Origin: Secundilactobacillus paracollinoides DSM 15502 = JCM 11969
GTDB lineage: Bacteria > Bacillota > Bacilli > Lactobacillales > Lactobacillaceae
Assembly: GCF_001311135.1 (NCBI RefSeq)
Contig: NZ_BBAG01000004.1
Coordinates: 1-64,000 of the forward strand
Length of the DNA: 64,000 bases
Reading direction: 5' to 3'
Shown: positions 1 to 9,985 of the stretch, piece after piece
How the letters are laid out: the number at the start of each line of letters is the position of its first letter
How positions within the stretch are numbered: position 1 is the first letter of the stretch
The notes under the pieces: model-generated
Database searches by the model: none
The model's input: only the letters and a program-made list of their open reading frames with translations
Told to the model about the DNA's origin: nothing
Program-made: the position numbers and the translations under genes

Positions 1-81
1 CCAACTCTGACGTAAATGCCAAGTTCGGCATTTACGTCAGAGTTGGCTTACACTCCGCTTCCTCCCGTTTTCCTTCACGCT
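1..81 (-). repeat. palindromic 3'-end repeat, copy A (cut by window edge)
   Basis: Positions 1-20 and 27-46 form a perfect 20-bp inverted repeat around a 6-nt loop. Read on the minus strand, the element begins with GTAGAGCGTGAAGG immediately after the stop codon of the pduO gene that ends at 82. The same head (TAGAGNGTG) and a similar stem occur in the copies at 43.6, 50.7, 51.2 and 53.8 kb. The far half lies outside the window. Confidence 0.7.
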
Positions 82-645
82 CTACCTAAATACCGGTTTA
101 CTATTCCGATACAAAATATCTTCATTTTTTCCCAGCATATTGGCATACCGAGCTACTGCGAAGAAGTAGTCCGACAAACGGTTGATGAAGACAAGGACGT
201 CCTTATTGATGTCATCTTCACCTTGCAGCGTCACAATATGGCGTTCAGCACGACGCGTAATGGTTCGGGCAACGTGCAGGGCGGATGCTGGTTGGTTACC
301 ACCAGGCAGGATGAATTTTTGAACGGCGGGAACGGCCTCGGTGTACGTGTCGATCTTACCTTCTAACCACTTAACTGAATCGACATTAAAGATGAATGAC
401 CGCTTGGGGTCGTCGTTAAGCGTTGCCAGATCAGTACCAGCGTCGAACAGCAGTTGTTGGATCTCCTCCAGCTCGTCCTTTAACACGGCGGTTTCTGGGG
501 TCAGAACAGAAATCGTATACCCAACCCATGAATTAAGTTCGTCAACGGTCCCGTAAGATTCCACACGAGCGTCGTCCTTGTCCACAATTTTCTTACCAAT
601 GATCCGGGTCTGTCCCTTGTCACCTTTTTTTGTGTAAATTTTCAT
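82..645 (-). CDS. pduO: PduO-type ATP:cob(I)alamin adenosyltransferase
   Basis: This 187-residue cytoplasmic enzyme is expected to transfer the adenosyl group of ATP to cob(I)alamin, giving coenzyme B12. The N-terminal glycine-rich ATP loop (KGDKGQTRI), the ESYGTVDELNS segment and the RRAERH motif around residue 140 are hallmarks of the PduO/EutT-like family. The length is that of a stand-alone catalytic domain, without the C-terminal GlcG-like domain of Salmonella PduO. The start is fixed by AGGAGG upstream of 645. A second, clearly diverged pduO lies in the pdu operon at 36023. Because this copy is divergent from the cob cluster, it may serve general cobalamin charging; that role is inference. 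Confidence 0.88.
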   Translation of the reverse strand: MKIYTKKGDKGQTRIIGKKIVDKDDARVESYGTVDELNSWVGYTISVLTPETAVLKDELEEIQQLLFDAGTDLATLNDDPKRSFIFNVDSVKWLEGKIDTYTEAVPAVQKFILPGGNQPASALHVARTITRRAERHIVTLQGEDDINKDVLVFINRLSDYFFAVARYANMLGKNEDILYRNSKPVFR

Positions 646-704
646 AATGAGCCTCCTGAAATAATGGGATAAAATTACTTTTCTCCATTGTACATAAAAT
701 AACC

Positions 705-1128
705 TTAAAGTGGCGATTCTTGATGCCCGTCGATAAACGTTGCTGCAATCGTCTTTAAAGCACTTAAACTCGAAAAAACAGAATCTCTAGCAAAATGGTG
801 GCATTCATTTTGATATGACGTCAAAATAGTTGGTTTACGACGAGAATTTGTTATAAAAGCGGTTTCAAAAATCGACCAATTAAAATGAAGTGTGTCATAA
901 CCCTTGATTGACCAGTTATTGTCAGTTGACCGTTGTGAAAATGTCATACAATATTTTATCATTCGCAATTAATTCTGTACTATTTTGAAGAAATAATAGA
1001 ATTGCGGCAAAAAAATTGTTAGTTGAATCACAAGGCGTTGAAATACAAGGGGAACCTATTATATTTTTAATAGGAACCAAGTTCGGTATGATGATGTAAG
1101 CGGCAACAATATCAATTATTCTATTCAT
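705..1128 (-). pseudogene. possible decayed gene in AT-rich stretch
   Basis: Two overlapping minus-strand reading frames (1128 to 922 and 968 to 705) together give about 140 residues if joined by one frameshift near 965. I recognise no family. There is no convincing ribosome site before 1128, and the base composition is richer in A and T than the neighbouring cob genes. The stretch could equally be non-coding and hold the promoters of the divergent pduO and cob transcripts. A short inverted repeat CCTATTA/TAATAGG lies at about 1050-1070. I see no match to the conserved boxes of a cobalamin riboswitch here. Confidence 0.2.
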
Positions 1129-1152
1129 TTAAAGAAAGTCAGGTTAGTCATT

Positions 1153-1662
1153 ATGGGTAATTCAGATCGGTTAAGACGAATTGTTTTGGCAGCAATGTTA
1201 CTTGCACTATGTGTGGTGGGCGCCAACATTAAGATCATGGGGTCGATTGCGTTTGATTCGGCCCCAGCGTTCTTAGGCGCCATTTTATTAGGACCGTGGT
1301 TTGGCGCGTTTCTTGGTATCTTTGGCCATTTGACCTCGGCTGCGTTGTCCGGATTTCCGTTAACCTTGCCGGTGCACTTAGTTGTCGGCTTTATGATGGG
1401 GGTCTGCATGTTTGTGTTTGGCTGGATCCGGCAACGGTTCGGTAAAGATAAATTTGGGGTGATCTTAATTTCTGACATTGTGGGGTACATCATTAACACC
1501 CCGTTGGAGATTCCGCTGCTTTACCCACTGTTAAAGGGCGCTATATTTGCGTTGTTTGTGCCGTTGACTGTCGCAACCATCTTTAACATCGTCATTGCTG
1601 AAATTGTTTACGCGTTTTTACCAAAAACGATGAAGCACGCCAACTTCTTAGGGAGCCACTAA
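1153..1662 (+). CDS. cblT: ECF transporter S component, CblT-like
   Basis: A 169-residue very hydrophobic protein with about five to six membrane segments, the size of an ECF-type substrate-binding (S) component. It is the first gene of the cob cluster; the next gene, cobD, starts one base after its stop. In Firmicutes the S component CblT takes up alpha-ribazole, which the kinase CblS then phosphorylates. A CblS-like gene lies in the same cluster at 21223, which supports this assignment over a cobalamin or cobalt carrier. The shared ECF energising module (EcfAA'T) is not in the window. Substrate specificity is inferred from context only. Confidence 0.65.
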   Translation: MGNSDRLRRIVLAAMLLALCVVGANIKIMGSIAFDSAPAFLGAILLGPWFGAFLGIFGHLTSAALSGFPLTLPVHLVVGFMMGVCMFVFGWIRQRFGKDKFGVILISDIVGYIINTPLEIPLLYPLLKGAIFALFVPLTVATIFNIVIAEIVYAFLPKTMKHANFLGSH

Positions 1663-1663
1663 T

Positions 1664-2734
1664 ATGACAATTATTCATGGCGGCAATCGTGAGTTGATTG
1701 CACAGCAGGTGGGCGTTGATCCCGCGTCACTAATTGATTTTAGCGCCAACATTAATCCGTTGGGGCTGTCTCCAAAATTAAAACGGGTGATTGCCGATGC
1801 TATTGATGAGGTGATCTACTATCCCAACCCCCAGTACCCAGAATTACGTGATGCAATCGGCACGCACTTTAACGTTTCGCGTGAGGATGTGTTCGTCGGA
1901 AACGGCGCGGTGCAGATGATATTTGACACCGCAACGGCCTTACAATCGAAGCACGCATTGGTTCTGGCGCCGACCTTTGGCGAGTATGAACGCTCATTGA
2001 CCCGCGCTGGCGCAAGGGTCTCACACTTTAACTTAACGCCCGAAAATGTGTTTCAGGTCTCAGTGACACAATTGATCACGACGTTAGAGGCCGACAAGTC
2101 AATTGATCTGGTGTGTCTGTGCAATCCGAATAATCCGAGTGGTCAAGTCATTATGCCAGAAGCTGTTCAGCAGCTGGCAGACTACTGTATGGGGCACAAT
2201 GTCTGGCTGATTTTAGATGAAGCTTTCATGGATCTTGCAGACCACGATGCTCTGAGTGCTGTGAGTCAGCTGACCGCAAGCGATCCCGTGATTATCCTGC
2301 GGTCAGCAACGAAGTTTTTTGCGATTCCCGGTCTCCGTTTAGGGTTTGCCATCACCAAAAATGAGCAGCTTAAACAACGACTGATTGCCACGCAGGAACC
2401 CTGGTCGGTCAATACCATGGCGGCTAAGTTTGGGGCGCATATGTATGACGATGCGGTTTATATTAACCAAACATACGCATGGCTAACGACTGAACGACCA
2501 CGGTTGTTTGATGCACTTAAAACGATTCCGTACTTGACCGTTTTCCCCTCAGTCACGAACTATTACTTACTCCGCAGCACGATGCCTAACCTTCGCGAAA
2601 AACTCTGGCAGGTCGGCATCATGATTCGCGACTGTTCCGATTATGCAGGACTTGGCAATGACTACTACCGAGTGGCGGTTCGAACGCATTCAGAAAATGA
2701 ACAGCTGATCGCGGCACTGCGTTCAGTCGAATAG
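1664..2734 (+). CDS. cobD: L-threonine-phosphate decarboxylase
   Basis: A 356-residue PLP enzyme of the histidinol-phosphate aminotransferase fold. It should decarboxylate L-threonine phosphate to (R)-1-amino-2-propanol phosphate, the linker arm of the corrinoid nucleotide loop. The N-terminal HGGN and FSANINPLG segments are typical of CobD. The PLP lysine is most likely Lys217 in the SATKFF context, followed by the phosphate-binding PGLRLG. The ribosome site AGGGAG sits inside the end of cblT. HisC is the main alternative, but the position at the head of the cbi genes favours CobD. Confidence 0.9.
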   Translation: MTIIHGGNRELIAQQVGVDPASLIDFSANINPLGLSPKLKRVIADAIDEVIYYPNPQYPELRDAIGTHFNVSREDVFVGNGAVQMIFDTATALQSKHALVLAPTFGEYERSLTRAGARVSHFNLTPENVFQVSVTQLITTLEADKSIDLVCLCNPNNPSGQVIMPEAVQQLADYCMGHNVWLILDEAFMDLADHDALSAVSQLTASDPVIILRSATKFFAIPGLRLGFAITKNEQLKQRLIATQEPWSVNTMAAKFGAHMYDDAVYINQTYAWLTTERPRLFDALKTIPYLTVFPSVTNYYLLRSTMPNLREKLWQVGIMIRDCSDYAGLGNDYYRVAVRTHSENEQLIAALRSVE

Positions 2735-2762
2735 ATGTCTAGCAGGTGAAAGGGCTGATTGC

Positions 2763-4137
2763 ATGAAGAAAATAATGATTGCTGGGGCAACGAGCGGTTC
2801 TGGTAAGACCAGTGTGACGCTGGGCATTTTGTCAGCACTCAGTGGCAGATGCGGATTCAGCCATATAAGGTTGGTCCGGACTACGTGGATACTAAATTTC
2901 ATTCCCGCATCACGGGACGGCCGTCACGCAATATTGATAGTTTTCTTGTCCCAAACAATGAGACGTTAAAATACCTGTTTGAACGGGATACCAATGACCT
3001 TGATCTGGGTGTTGTTGAAGGGGTCATGGGCCTCTACGATGGGCTGGGCACTGATAAGGATGCCCATTCCTCCGCAAGCATTGCTAAGGCGCTGGCCATT
3101 CCAGTTGTCTTAGTGGTGAATGGCCGGTCAGCCTCAACATCGATTGCAGCGATAGTGAAAGGATTTCTGACATTCGATCCGGCCGTTCCAATTGTTGGTG
3201 TCGTCGTCAATAACGTGATGAGTCAAAACCACTATGAGTTGATCAAAGGGGCAATTGAACGCTACGTTAACGTCCCAGTTCTGGGGTATTTGCCGTTTAA
3301 AAAAGAGTTGGCTTTACCTTCGCGGCAGCTTGGCTGGTACCCGATAACGAACTGCCCGAAGTGGATGCCAAAATTGCGGCGCTTGGAAAATTAGCGACCG
3401 CACATATTGATTTAAATCAGATCCTCGCATTGGCAGGCACCAGTGTGGATCCGCAGGCACCGTCACCCATTGTGACGCACCAAGTGGCGTTAACGCTTGG
3501 TATTGCCCAGGATGATGCGTTTAATTTTTACTATCAAGATAATTTAGAAGCTTTACGGGAAGCCGGCGTTGTTCTCAAACCGTTTAGTCCCATTAAGGAC
3601 AAAACATTACCAGCTGATGTTGACGCACTGTACCTTGGCGGAGGCTATCCCGAAGAATTTGCGGCACAGCTTGCAGCAAATACGGAAATGAAACAAGCCA
3701 TTCGAAACTTCTCGCTGGCGGATAAGCCAATCTATGCAGAGTGCGGCGGACTGATGTATTTGGGCAAACAGTTGACGACTGAAAATGGGACTTACGAGAT
3801 GGTAGGTATCCTCGATGGCAGCAGTACCATGACCCCACGGTTGAAACGATTTGGGTACTGCGAGGCAACACCGGCGAAGTCGTCGCTTATTGGCATGGCT
3901 GGCACCAAATTAGTTGGTCATGAGTTCCATCACTCCGTTTTTGCTGCCCAGTCAGGACTCGAACCGATCCTTCATATGAAAAAGGTGCGGGATGGTGTTG
4001 TGGTTGACGAGTGGACTGGCGGCTACCAAGTCCGCCAGACATTTGCGAGTTACCTGCATGTTCATTTTTACCAGAGCGCAGCAGTCTTTAACGGGTTACT
4101 GGATCGGTTAGGAGCGCGTGTTCATGCAAGTCATTAG
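2763..4137 (+). CDS. cbiA: cobyrinate a,c-diamide synthase (frame broken twice)
   Basis: CbiA amidates the a and c side chains of cobyrinate using glutamine and ATP. The N-terminal P-loop reads GATSGSGKTS (residues 8-17), the QPYKVGPDYVD segment follows, and the C-terminal class-I glutamine amidotransferase-like half carries the AECGGLMYL nucleophile-cysteine motif. The protein is whole only if one base is restored near 2848 and another near 3330; both changes look like single-base deletions, and the downstream frame continues with family-typical sequence each time. The end overlaps the cbiB start by 14 bases, as expected in an intact operon. It is either a sequencing-error casualty or a recent pseudogene. 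Confidence 0.88.
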
Positions 4138-5098
4138 TATGATTACGATTGGATTCGTATTGGATCTGCTGCTTGGCGATCCGCCGACCTGGCCGCATCC
4201 AGTTAAACTGATAGGACACGCGATTGCTGGTCTGACCAGATTGTGGAACAAGCCCGCCTACAAGCCAAGAACGCGGCGCTGGTTGGGCGGCCTCATGTGG
4301 GTGATCATCGTTGGCGGCACTTACGCAATTACGTTTGGTCTTTTATGGCTGACCCGGTCGATTCCCTGGTTACATTTTGTGATCGGCACGTATCTGTGCT
4401 ACACGTGTCTGTCAATTAAGGGCCTCGCCATTGAAAGCCGCAAGATTATGGCGAGTTTACGGGAAAATAACTTGAAACAGGCTCGCTACCAGGTCGGCAT
4501 GATCGTGGGTCGAGACACGGATCGGCTTTCGGCAGAGGACGTTTGTAAAGCAACCATTGAAACGGATGCTGAAAACACGAGTGACGGTGTGATTGCACCG
4601 CTGCTGTATCTAGCCGTTGGCGGTCCGGCGTTAGGTCTGGCCTACAAGGCAGTCAACACGCTGGATTCGATGGTCGGGTATCAAAACGAGACGTATGGTG
4701 ATATTGGTCTGGCGTCGGCAAAATTAGACGACCTGTTCAACTACATTCCGGCCCGGCTGACCTGGTGTTTACTGATGCTGGCCACGGCGCTGTTGCGCTT
4801 TGATACCAGCAACGCGCTGGTTGTCGGCAGGCGGGATCGAGAACATCACCGCAGCCCAAACAGCGGCTTTTCTGAATCAGTTGTTGCGGGGGCGTTAAAT
4901 CTACGTCTTGGCGGCCCGCACACCTACTTTGGCGAACTTGTTGATAAGCCATTTATTGGCAACGCGGATGCGGTTGCTGCCGATTTTGGGGCCATTCAAA
5001 ACACGCTAAAACTCGTTTATACGGTTGCGGTTTTAGGCTTAGTCCTAGTCTGTGCTTGTCGGGTTGCATTTTTAATCATTGGAGGATTTATGGCATGA
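4124..5098 (+). CDS. cbiB: adenosylcobinamide-phosphate synthase
   Basis: CbiB is the membrane enzyme that attaches aminopropanol phosphate (made by CobD) to adenosylcobyrate. The N-terminal DLLLGDPPTWPHPV, the central ETDAENTSDGVIAPLLY and the later HRSPNSGFSE segments are family signatures. Four to five hydrophobic stretches (about residues 55-100, 195-225 and 295-320) fit an integral membrane protein. ATG 4124 is preferred over GTG 4118 because AGGAGCG lies about eight bases upstream. It overlaps cbiA and, through an ATGA junction, cbiC. Confidence 0.9.
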   Translation: MQVISMITIGFVLDLLLGDPPTWPHPVKLIGHAIAGLTRLWNKPAYKPRTRRWLGGLMWVIIVGGTYAITFGLLWLTRSIPWLHFVIGTYLCYTCLSIKGLAIESRKIMASLRENNLKQARYQVGMIVGRDTDRLSAEDVCKATIETDAENTSDGVIAPLLYLAVGGPALGLAYKAVNTLDSMVGYQNETYGDIGLASAKLDDLFNYIPARLTWCLLMLATALLRFDTSNALVVGRRDREHHRSPNSGFSESVVAGALNLRLGGPHTYFGELVDKPFIGNADAVAADFGAIQNTLKLVYTVAVLGLVLVCACRVAFLIIGGFMA

Positions 5099-5741
5099 GT
5101 GATTACATTACGATTCCAAATAAAATTACGGATAAAAGTTTTGAAATGATTCAAGACGAAATTGATCATATTGATCCGAACTACACGTTTCATTCTGCAG
5201 TTGAGGAAGCCACAATTAAGCGTGCAATCCATACCACCGCAGATTTGACTACCTCAAAAATTTAAAGTTCACCCACGACGCAATTACAAAAATCGCGCAC
5301 GTGATGCAAAATGGCGGCACGATCTTTACCGATACGACCATGGCACTGGCGGGAATGAACAAGCGAAAGCTAGATGCTATTGGCTGTCACTATCACTGTT
5401 ACATCAGTGAACCGGAAGTATTCGCTCGGGCGAAAGAACGCGGCATTACCCGGTCAATGGCGGCCATTGAAGTTGCGGCTGAAGTCCCAACGGAAAAAGT
5501 GTTTGTCGTTGGCAACGCGCCAACCGCACTGTATAAGATCTTAGAAATGACTAAGGCTGGTAAGTTGACACCGGATGCCGTTATCGGCGTCCCCGTTGGC
5601 TTCGTGGAAGCTGCTGAAAGCAAGCAAGCCCTCTACGAAAGCGACATTCCAGCCATCGTTGCACTAGGGCGCAAGGGCGGCAGTAACCTTGCTGCAGCCA
5701 TGGTCAACGCGGTGTTGTATAACCTCGATCTTGTAAAGTAG
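5095..5741 (+). CDS. cbiC: precorrin-8X methylmutase (frame broken)
   Basis: CbiC moves the C-11 methyl group to C-12, converting (cobalt-)precorrin-8 to (hydrogeno)cobyrinate. The first 50 codons are in one frame and the remaining 150 in another. Restoring a single T to the run at about 5248 (GATTTGAC to GATTTTGAC) gives a continuous family-typical protein, including the methyl-shift region with conserved H and R and the GNAPTAL segment. The start overlaps the cbiB stop (ATGA) behind GGAGGA. A lost base in a T run is a common sequencing artefact. Confidence 0.88.
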
Positions 5742-5750
5742 GTGACGTCA

Positions 5751-6884
5751 ATGTCAGAACCAGAAGATAATTTTGTTTACTATAACGGTCGTAAGTTACG
5801 AAAAGGGTACACCACTGGCACGACTGCAACCGCTGCTTCCGTTGCAGCGGCCCAGGCCATTCTCGACCAAAAAGCGCCAGCTGTGGTTAAAGTGAATGCC
5901 GCAAACGGGACACCGGTGCAGTTTGATGTTCAGGAGTGCTCATTCGATCGTCATCATGCGAGTGTCGCGATTCAAAAGGATGGCGGGGATGACCAGGATG
6001 CTACGGATGGGATGTTGATCTATTCCACGGTGACGTTACGAGATGACCACACCATTACCCTTGATGGTGGTGAGGGGATCGGCCGGGTCACTCAGGATGG
6101 ACTGGCGAATAAGCCGGGGATGCCGGCCATTAACCCAACGCCGTACAAGCTGATTCAAGAAGGGGTTCGACACGTGCTTGGCTCGGAGAAGGGCGCTGAC
6201 ATCGTCATTTCAGCCCCTGAAGGCGAGCGTGTTGCTAAGTTGACCTATAACCCAAAACTGGGCATTGTCGGTGGCATTTCGATCCTTGGTACAAGCGGAA
6301 TCGTGACCCCGATGTCTGAGGAATCCTGGAAACATTCGATCTCGATTGAAATGAACATTCACCGCAAGCGCGGCGATACTGCGCTCATCTTAACGCCGGG
6401 TAATTATGGCGAAGATTTTCTGAAGGATGAGATGCATATTTCAGTTGATAAGCAGGTGCAGATGAGTAATTTCGTCGGCTACGTCCTTAAAGAGGTGCAA
6501 CGGCTTGGGTTCACTAAACTACTGATCGTGGGCGACCTTGGCAAAATGATCAAGGTCGCTGGCGGTATATTTTCGACGCACAGTAAGGACGCCGACGCAC
6601 GGGCAGAAATCATGGTTGCAAACCTCGCATTAATGGGTGCGCCACTAGATCTGATGAAAAACGTCTATGGCTGTTTGACGACCATTGCGATGATCAAATT
6701 GATCAACGAAGCCGGTTACCAAGACGTTTACCAGATGATCGTCGATAAGATCAAGGGTCGAGCCGACAAACTGTTGGCGCATAAGGAACCGAAAATCGAC
6801 ATCGATGCGGTGATTTTCTCACGTGATACTGGCTTTTTAGCTGCAACCAAGCCACTGAAAGAAATTGAGGCGGATTGGCAATGA
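5751..6884 (+). CDS. cbiD: cobalt-precorrin-5B C1-methyltransferase
   Basis: CbiD methylates C-1 of the ring-contracted cobalt-precorrin-5B in the anaerobic pathway. The N-terminal LRKGYTTGTTATAA motif is diagnostic, and the GTSGIVTPMSEESW segment is also conserved. The frame is intact over about 378 residues. ATG 5751 is chosen because TAGGTGA lies seven bases upstream; GTG 5742 is possible. The stop overlaps the cbiE start by four bases. Confidence 0.92.
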   Translation: MSEPEDNFVYYNGRKLRKGYTTGTTATAASVAAAQAILDQKAPAVVKVNAANGTPVQFDVQECSFDRHHASVAIQKDGGDDQDATDGMLIYSTVTLRDDHTITLDGGEGIGRVTQDGLANKPGMPAINPTPYKLIQEGVRHVLGSEKGADIVISAPEGERVAKLTYNPKLGIVGGISILGTSGIVTPMSEESWKHSISIEMNIHRKRGDTALILTPGNYGEDFLKDEMHISVDKQVQMSNFVGYVLKEVQRLGFTKLLIVGDLGKMIKVAGGIFSTHSKDADARAEIMVANLALMGAPLDLMKNVYGCLTTIAMIKLINEAGYQDVYQMIVDKIKGRADKLLAHKEPKIDIDAVIFSRDTGFLAATKPLKEIEADWQ

Positions 6885-7479
6885 TCACAGTCTTAGGCAT
6901 TGGTCCCGGCAGTCCAGAACTGCGTTTGCAGGGGACTGAGAATTTATTGCAACAGGCTACGCTGGTGATCGGGTCAAAACGACAGCTTGCAGGGTTTGAT
7001 ATACCGGCTGAAAAACAGCTTGTCCTCCCTAAACTAGCGTTGCTCAAAAAAGTACTGGTTGAACAGTATGATCAAAAAGTTGTTTTACTGTCATCCGGTG
7101 ATCCATTGCTATATGGCATCGGAAGTTGGACATTGCGACAATTTGGACCGGATGACGTGACGATCATTCCCGGCATTAGCTCGATTCAGTACATGTTTCA
7201 CCAGGTGGGACTAGCATGAACGATGCTTACTTTACCAGCAGTCATGGTCGAATTCCTGACTTTGATTTTCTGCTGGCACACAAAACGATTGGCATGGTGA
7301 CGGATGAGGTCATTGGTCCCTACCAGATTGCCCAAGAAGTGGTGCACCGTCATCAAAAGCGGGCAATTTACATTGGTGAACAGCTCAGCTATCCAGAAGA
7401 ATGCATCAGTCAGTTTCAGCCTGAAGCCGTTCCAGATAAAAAATACAAGATGAACGTGGTGATCATAACGAATGCGTGA
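6881..7479 (+). CDS. cbiE: cobalt-precorrin-7 C5-methyltransferase (frame broken)
   Basis: CbiE methylates C-5 of the corrin ring and works with the decarboxylating methylase CbiT, encoded next. The N-terminal GIGPGSPEL and the SSGDPLLYG segment are the SAM-binding signatures of the precorrin methyltransferase family. The frame is lost near 7214, where one base appears deleted between GL and AMNDAYFTSSHG. The downstream half then runs to 7479 and overlaps cbiT by eight bases. Reassembled, the protein has about 199 residues, normal for CbiE. Confidence 0.87.
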
Positions 7480-8035
7480 TGAGGAATTTTTACGGACAAA
7501 GGTCCCAATGACAAAGGCTGAGGTGCGTGCAATCAGTCTTGATAAGTTACAACTGCACGGCAAGTCACAGTTCCTTGATATTGGCTCAGGGACGGGCAGC
7601 GTGAGTTTGCAGGCTGCACTGGAATTTCCAGAACTCCAGGTGACTGCTGTTGAGAGAAATGACGATGCAGTGGCCATTATGCAGGAAAATATGGCGCGTT
7701 TTGGCACAACCAACATTTCGTTAGTCCAGGGTGAGGCACCAGCTGATATTCCAGACCAGCAATACGACGCGATTTTTGTCGGCGGCAGTGGCGCTAATTT
7801 GGAGACGATCATTGATTTTTCAGTGGCTCACTTAGTTGATAGTGGGGCACTGGTGCTCAACTTCATCCTGCAAGAAAACGCGTTTGAAGCGATGACACAC
7901 CTGCAGACTGTCGCTGTTACCGACCTAGAAATGGTCGAAACGCGGATCGCAAAGTGGCACGCACTTGGCAAAGGTCACTTCTTTAAACCCCAAAATCCGA
8001 CACTCGTTGTGAGTGCCATCAGAAAGGTTAGATAA
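7472..8035 (+). CDS. cbiT: cobalt-precorrin-6B (C15) methyltransferase, decarboxylating
   Basis: CbiT methylates C-15 and removes the acetate carboxyl from ring C. The 187-residue protein starts with RDEEFLRTKVPMTK, typical of CbiT, and has a class-I SAM-binding glycine loop LDIGSGTGSVSLQAA near residues 36-50, followed by VTAVERND. CbiE and CbiT are fused in many organisms as CobL; here they overlap by eight bases, which fits tight coupling. Confidence 0.92.
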   Translation: MRDEEFLRTKVPMTKAEVRAISLDKLQLHGKSQFLDIGSGTGSVSLQAALEFPELQVTAVERNDDAVAIMQENMARFGTTNISLVQGEAPADIPDQQYDAIFVGGSGANLETIIDFSVAHLVDSGALVLNFILQENAFEAMTHLQTVAVTDLEMVETRIAKWHALGKGHFFKPQNPTLVVSAIRKVR

Positions 8036-8038
8036 ATT

Positions 8039-8812
8039 ATGACAGTAGTAAGTTTTGTGGGCGCAGGCCCTGGTGATAAAGATCTCATTACGTTGAAGGG
8101 GTATCGGCGCTTAGCTGAGGCTGACGTCGTCATTTATGCGGGTTCATTAGTGAACCCAGAGTTGCTGGATTATTGCAAAGATGGCGCGGAGAAAGATGAC
8201 AGCGCTAGCATGACGCTCGAAGATATTATTGCCAAAATGCAAGAAGCTGTTGCAGCAGACAAGACAGTCGTGCGGTTACAGACTGGTGACTTTTCAATCT
8301 ATGGGTCGATTCGTGAACAAATTGAAGAATTAAAAAAGCTTGATATTGGGTATGAATGCATTCCCGGTGTCAGTTCGTTCCTCGGTGCGGCATCCTCAAT
8401 GGGGGTTGAATATACAGTTCCTGAAGTCTCACAAAGCGTCATTATTACCCGGATGGCCGGTCGCACACCGGTGCCTGATAGTGAATCACTGCAAAGACTC
8501 GCCAGTCATCACACTTCAATGGTGATCTTCCTCTCCGTTCAGGGTGTCGGGAAAGTTGTTCGCGAACTCTTAGCCGGCGGGTACAAAGAAACGACGCCAG
8601 CTGCCGTGATTTATAAAGCAACTTGGCCGGATGAAAAAATGGTCAAGGGGACGCTGGCGGACATTGCCATGAAGGTCAAGGAAGCGGGCATTCGTCGGAC
8701 AGCCTTAATCATGGTTGGTGACTTCTTAGGTGACGACTACAGTTACTCTAAACTTTATGATGCCACGTTTACTCATACCTATCGAAAAGGAATTAAAAAT
8801 GCCAAGCAATGA
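8039..8812 (+). CDS. cbiF: cobalt-precorrin-4 C11-methyltransferase
   Basis: CbiF methylates C-11 of cobalt-precorrin-4. The N-terminal [18 protein letters not shown] and the following [13 protein letters not shown] are nearly invariant in CbiF/CobM, and the [11 protein letters not shown] segment forms the second SAM contact. The frame is intact over 257 residues. It lies three bases after cbiT, and its 3' end overlaps the start of cbiG. Confidence 0.93.
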   Translation: MTVVSFVGAGPGDKDLITLKGYRRLAEADVVIYAGSLVNPELLDYCKDGAEKDDSASMTLEDIIAKMQEAVAADKTVVRLQTGDFSIYGSIREQIEELKKLDIGYECIPGVSSFLGAASSMGVEYTVPEVSQSVIITRMAGRTPVPDSESLQRLASHHTSMVIFLSVQGVGKVVRELLAGGYKETTPAAVIYKATWPDEKMVKGTLADIAMKVKEAGIRRTALIMVGDFLGDDYSYSKLYDATFTHTYRKGIKNAKQ

Positions 8813-9851
8813 TGGCCCAAAACTCGGTGTGATCGCATTAACGCTTCAGGGGACACGGGTTGCCCGACAGATTGCGACAGCGATGCATGGTGGCCTTTAT
8901 TTACCGGCCCGCTTTGCGGCACCTGATGAGTCGTCGTTTGGTAAGGGTCAGTTTACAGTCACTTGCCAGCAGCTTTTTCAGGAAATGGATTGTGTGATCT
9001 GTGTGATGGCGACCGGAATCGTTGTGCGCACGATTGCACCACTGATCAAGGATAAAACGGTTGATCCAGCTGTCCTGGTCGTCGATGAACGTGCTCACCA
9101 TGTGATCAGTCTTCTGTCTGGCCACGTTGGCGGCGCTAATGCTTGGGCGACCCAGTTAGCGACCTTGCTGGATTCTGATCCCGTTATCACGACAGCGACT
9201 GACACAGAGCACGTTCAGGCATTGGACACGCTGGCACAACAGGTTGACGGCTGGTACCCGGATTTTAAATTCAATACCAAAAAATATAACAGTCTATTGG
9301 CTGCTGGTGAGCCGGTTGAAATTTGGATCGATCCAGCGTTTAACACTTATTTTCCAGACCTAAGCGGCTTTCGAAAGCTGACCACGTTGGCCGACGCATC
9401 AGCTGATGTGCCGCTGGTCATTGTGTCTGATAAGGTGAACTTTGAAAAACGTGCTGCTAGCGTCCAGGTGATTCCTAGAGTCAATGCGTTAGGTATCGGT
9501 TGTCGAAAGGATGTGACGTTCGACATGATTCAAACTGTATTTACCCAGTTTTGTATCGAACATCAATTAGCTTGGCAATCCATTTATGCGTTGGGTTCTA
9601 TCGAAAAAAAGCAGCACGAGGGCGCTATTCATTACCTGGCTGACACGCTAAATGTGCCGGTAACGTTCTATACTGCGGCGGCATTGAAACCAGCAAGCCA
9701 GCACTATCCACAGTCGACATTCGTTGCCAAAACAGTGGGTGTCGGCAACGTTGCTTGCGCTGCAGCTGAAACGCTCACTGGGCAACGAACGATCACTGAT
9801 CGGTTTGCGTTGGATGAAATCACGATTGCAATGAGTCGCAAGTCGTTGTAA
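8799..9851 (+). CDS. cbiG: cobalt-precorrin-5A hydrolase
   Basis: CbiG opens the delta-lactone of cobalt-precorrin-5A and releases acetaldehyde. The [23 protein letters not shown]-like central region and the [11 protein letters not shown] motif identify the family, and the C-terminal [10 protein letters not shown] segment matches the CbiG C domain. ATG 8799 gives 350 residues and is preceded by AAAAGGA, which overlaps the end of cbiF. Confidence 0.91.
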   Translation: MPSNDGPKLGVIALTLQGTRVARQIATAMHGGLYLPARFAAPDESSFGKGQFTVTCQQLFQEMDCVICVMATGIVVRTIAPLIKDKTVDPAVLVVDERAHHVISLLSGHVGGANAWATQLATLLDSDPVITTATDTEHVQALDTLAQQVDGWYPDFKFNTKKYNSLLAAGEPVEIWIDPAFNTYFPDLSGFRKLTTLADASADVPLVIVSDKVNFEKRAASVQVIPRVNALGIGCRKDVTFDMIQTVFTQFCIEHQLAWQSIYALGSIEKKQHEGAIHYLADTLNVPVTFYTAAALKPASQHYPQSTFVAKTVGVGNVACAAAETLTGQRTITDRFALDEITIAMSRKSL

Positions 9852-9985
9852 TGCAGCGCTGCGTCATCTAAATAGCACTATCATGCCGCTTCGTTGCACC
9901 ACGCAGAGTGCAATGGATCGTCACCTAACATTAAAAGACGCAAGAAGCTAGTCAAAAATCATTAAACAAAGAGGAGTACAGACAT
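9852..9985 (+). other. intergenic gap inside the cob operon
   Basis: A 134-base space between cbiG and cbiH, unusual in an operon where most genes overlap. I see no convincing terminator or promoter. It ends with the AAAGAGGAG ribosome site of cbiH. Confidence 0.5.

Noticed and set aside
700-1150. Cobalamin riboswitch upstream of the cob cluster
   Set aside because: I found no convincing B12 box or the other conserved cores on the plus strand. A covariance search would be needed; from reading alone it is not supported.
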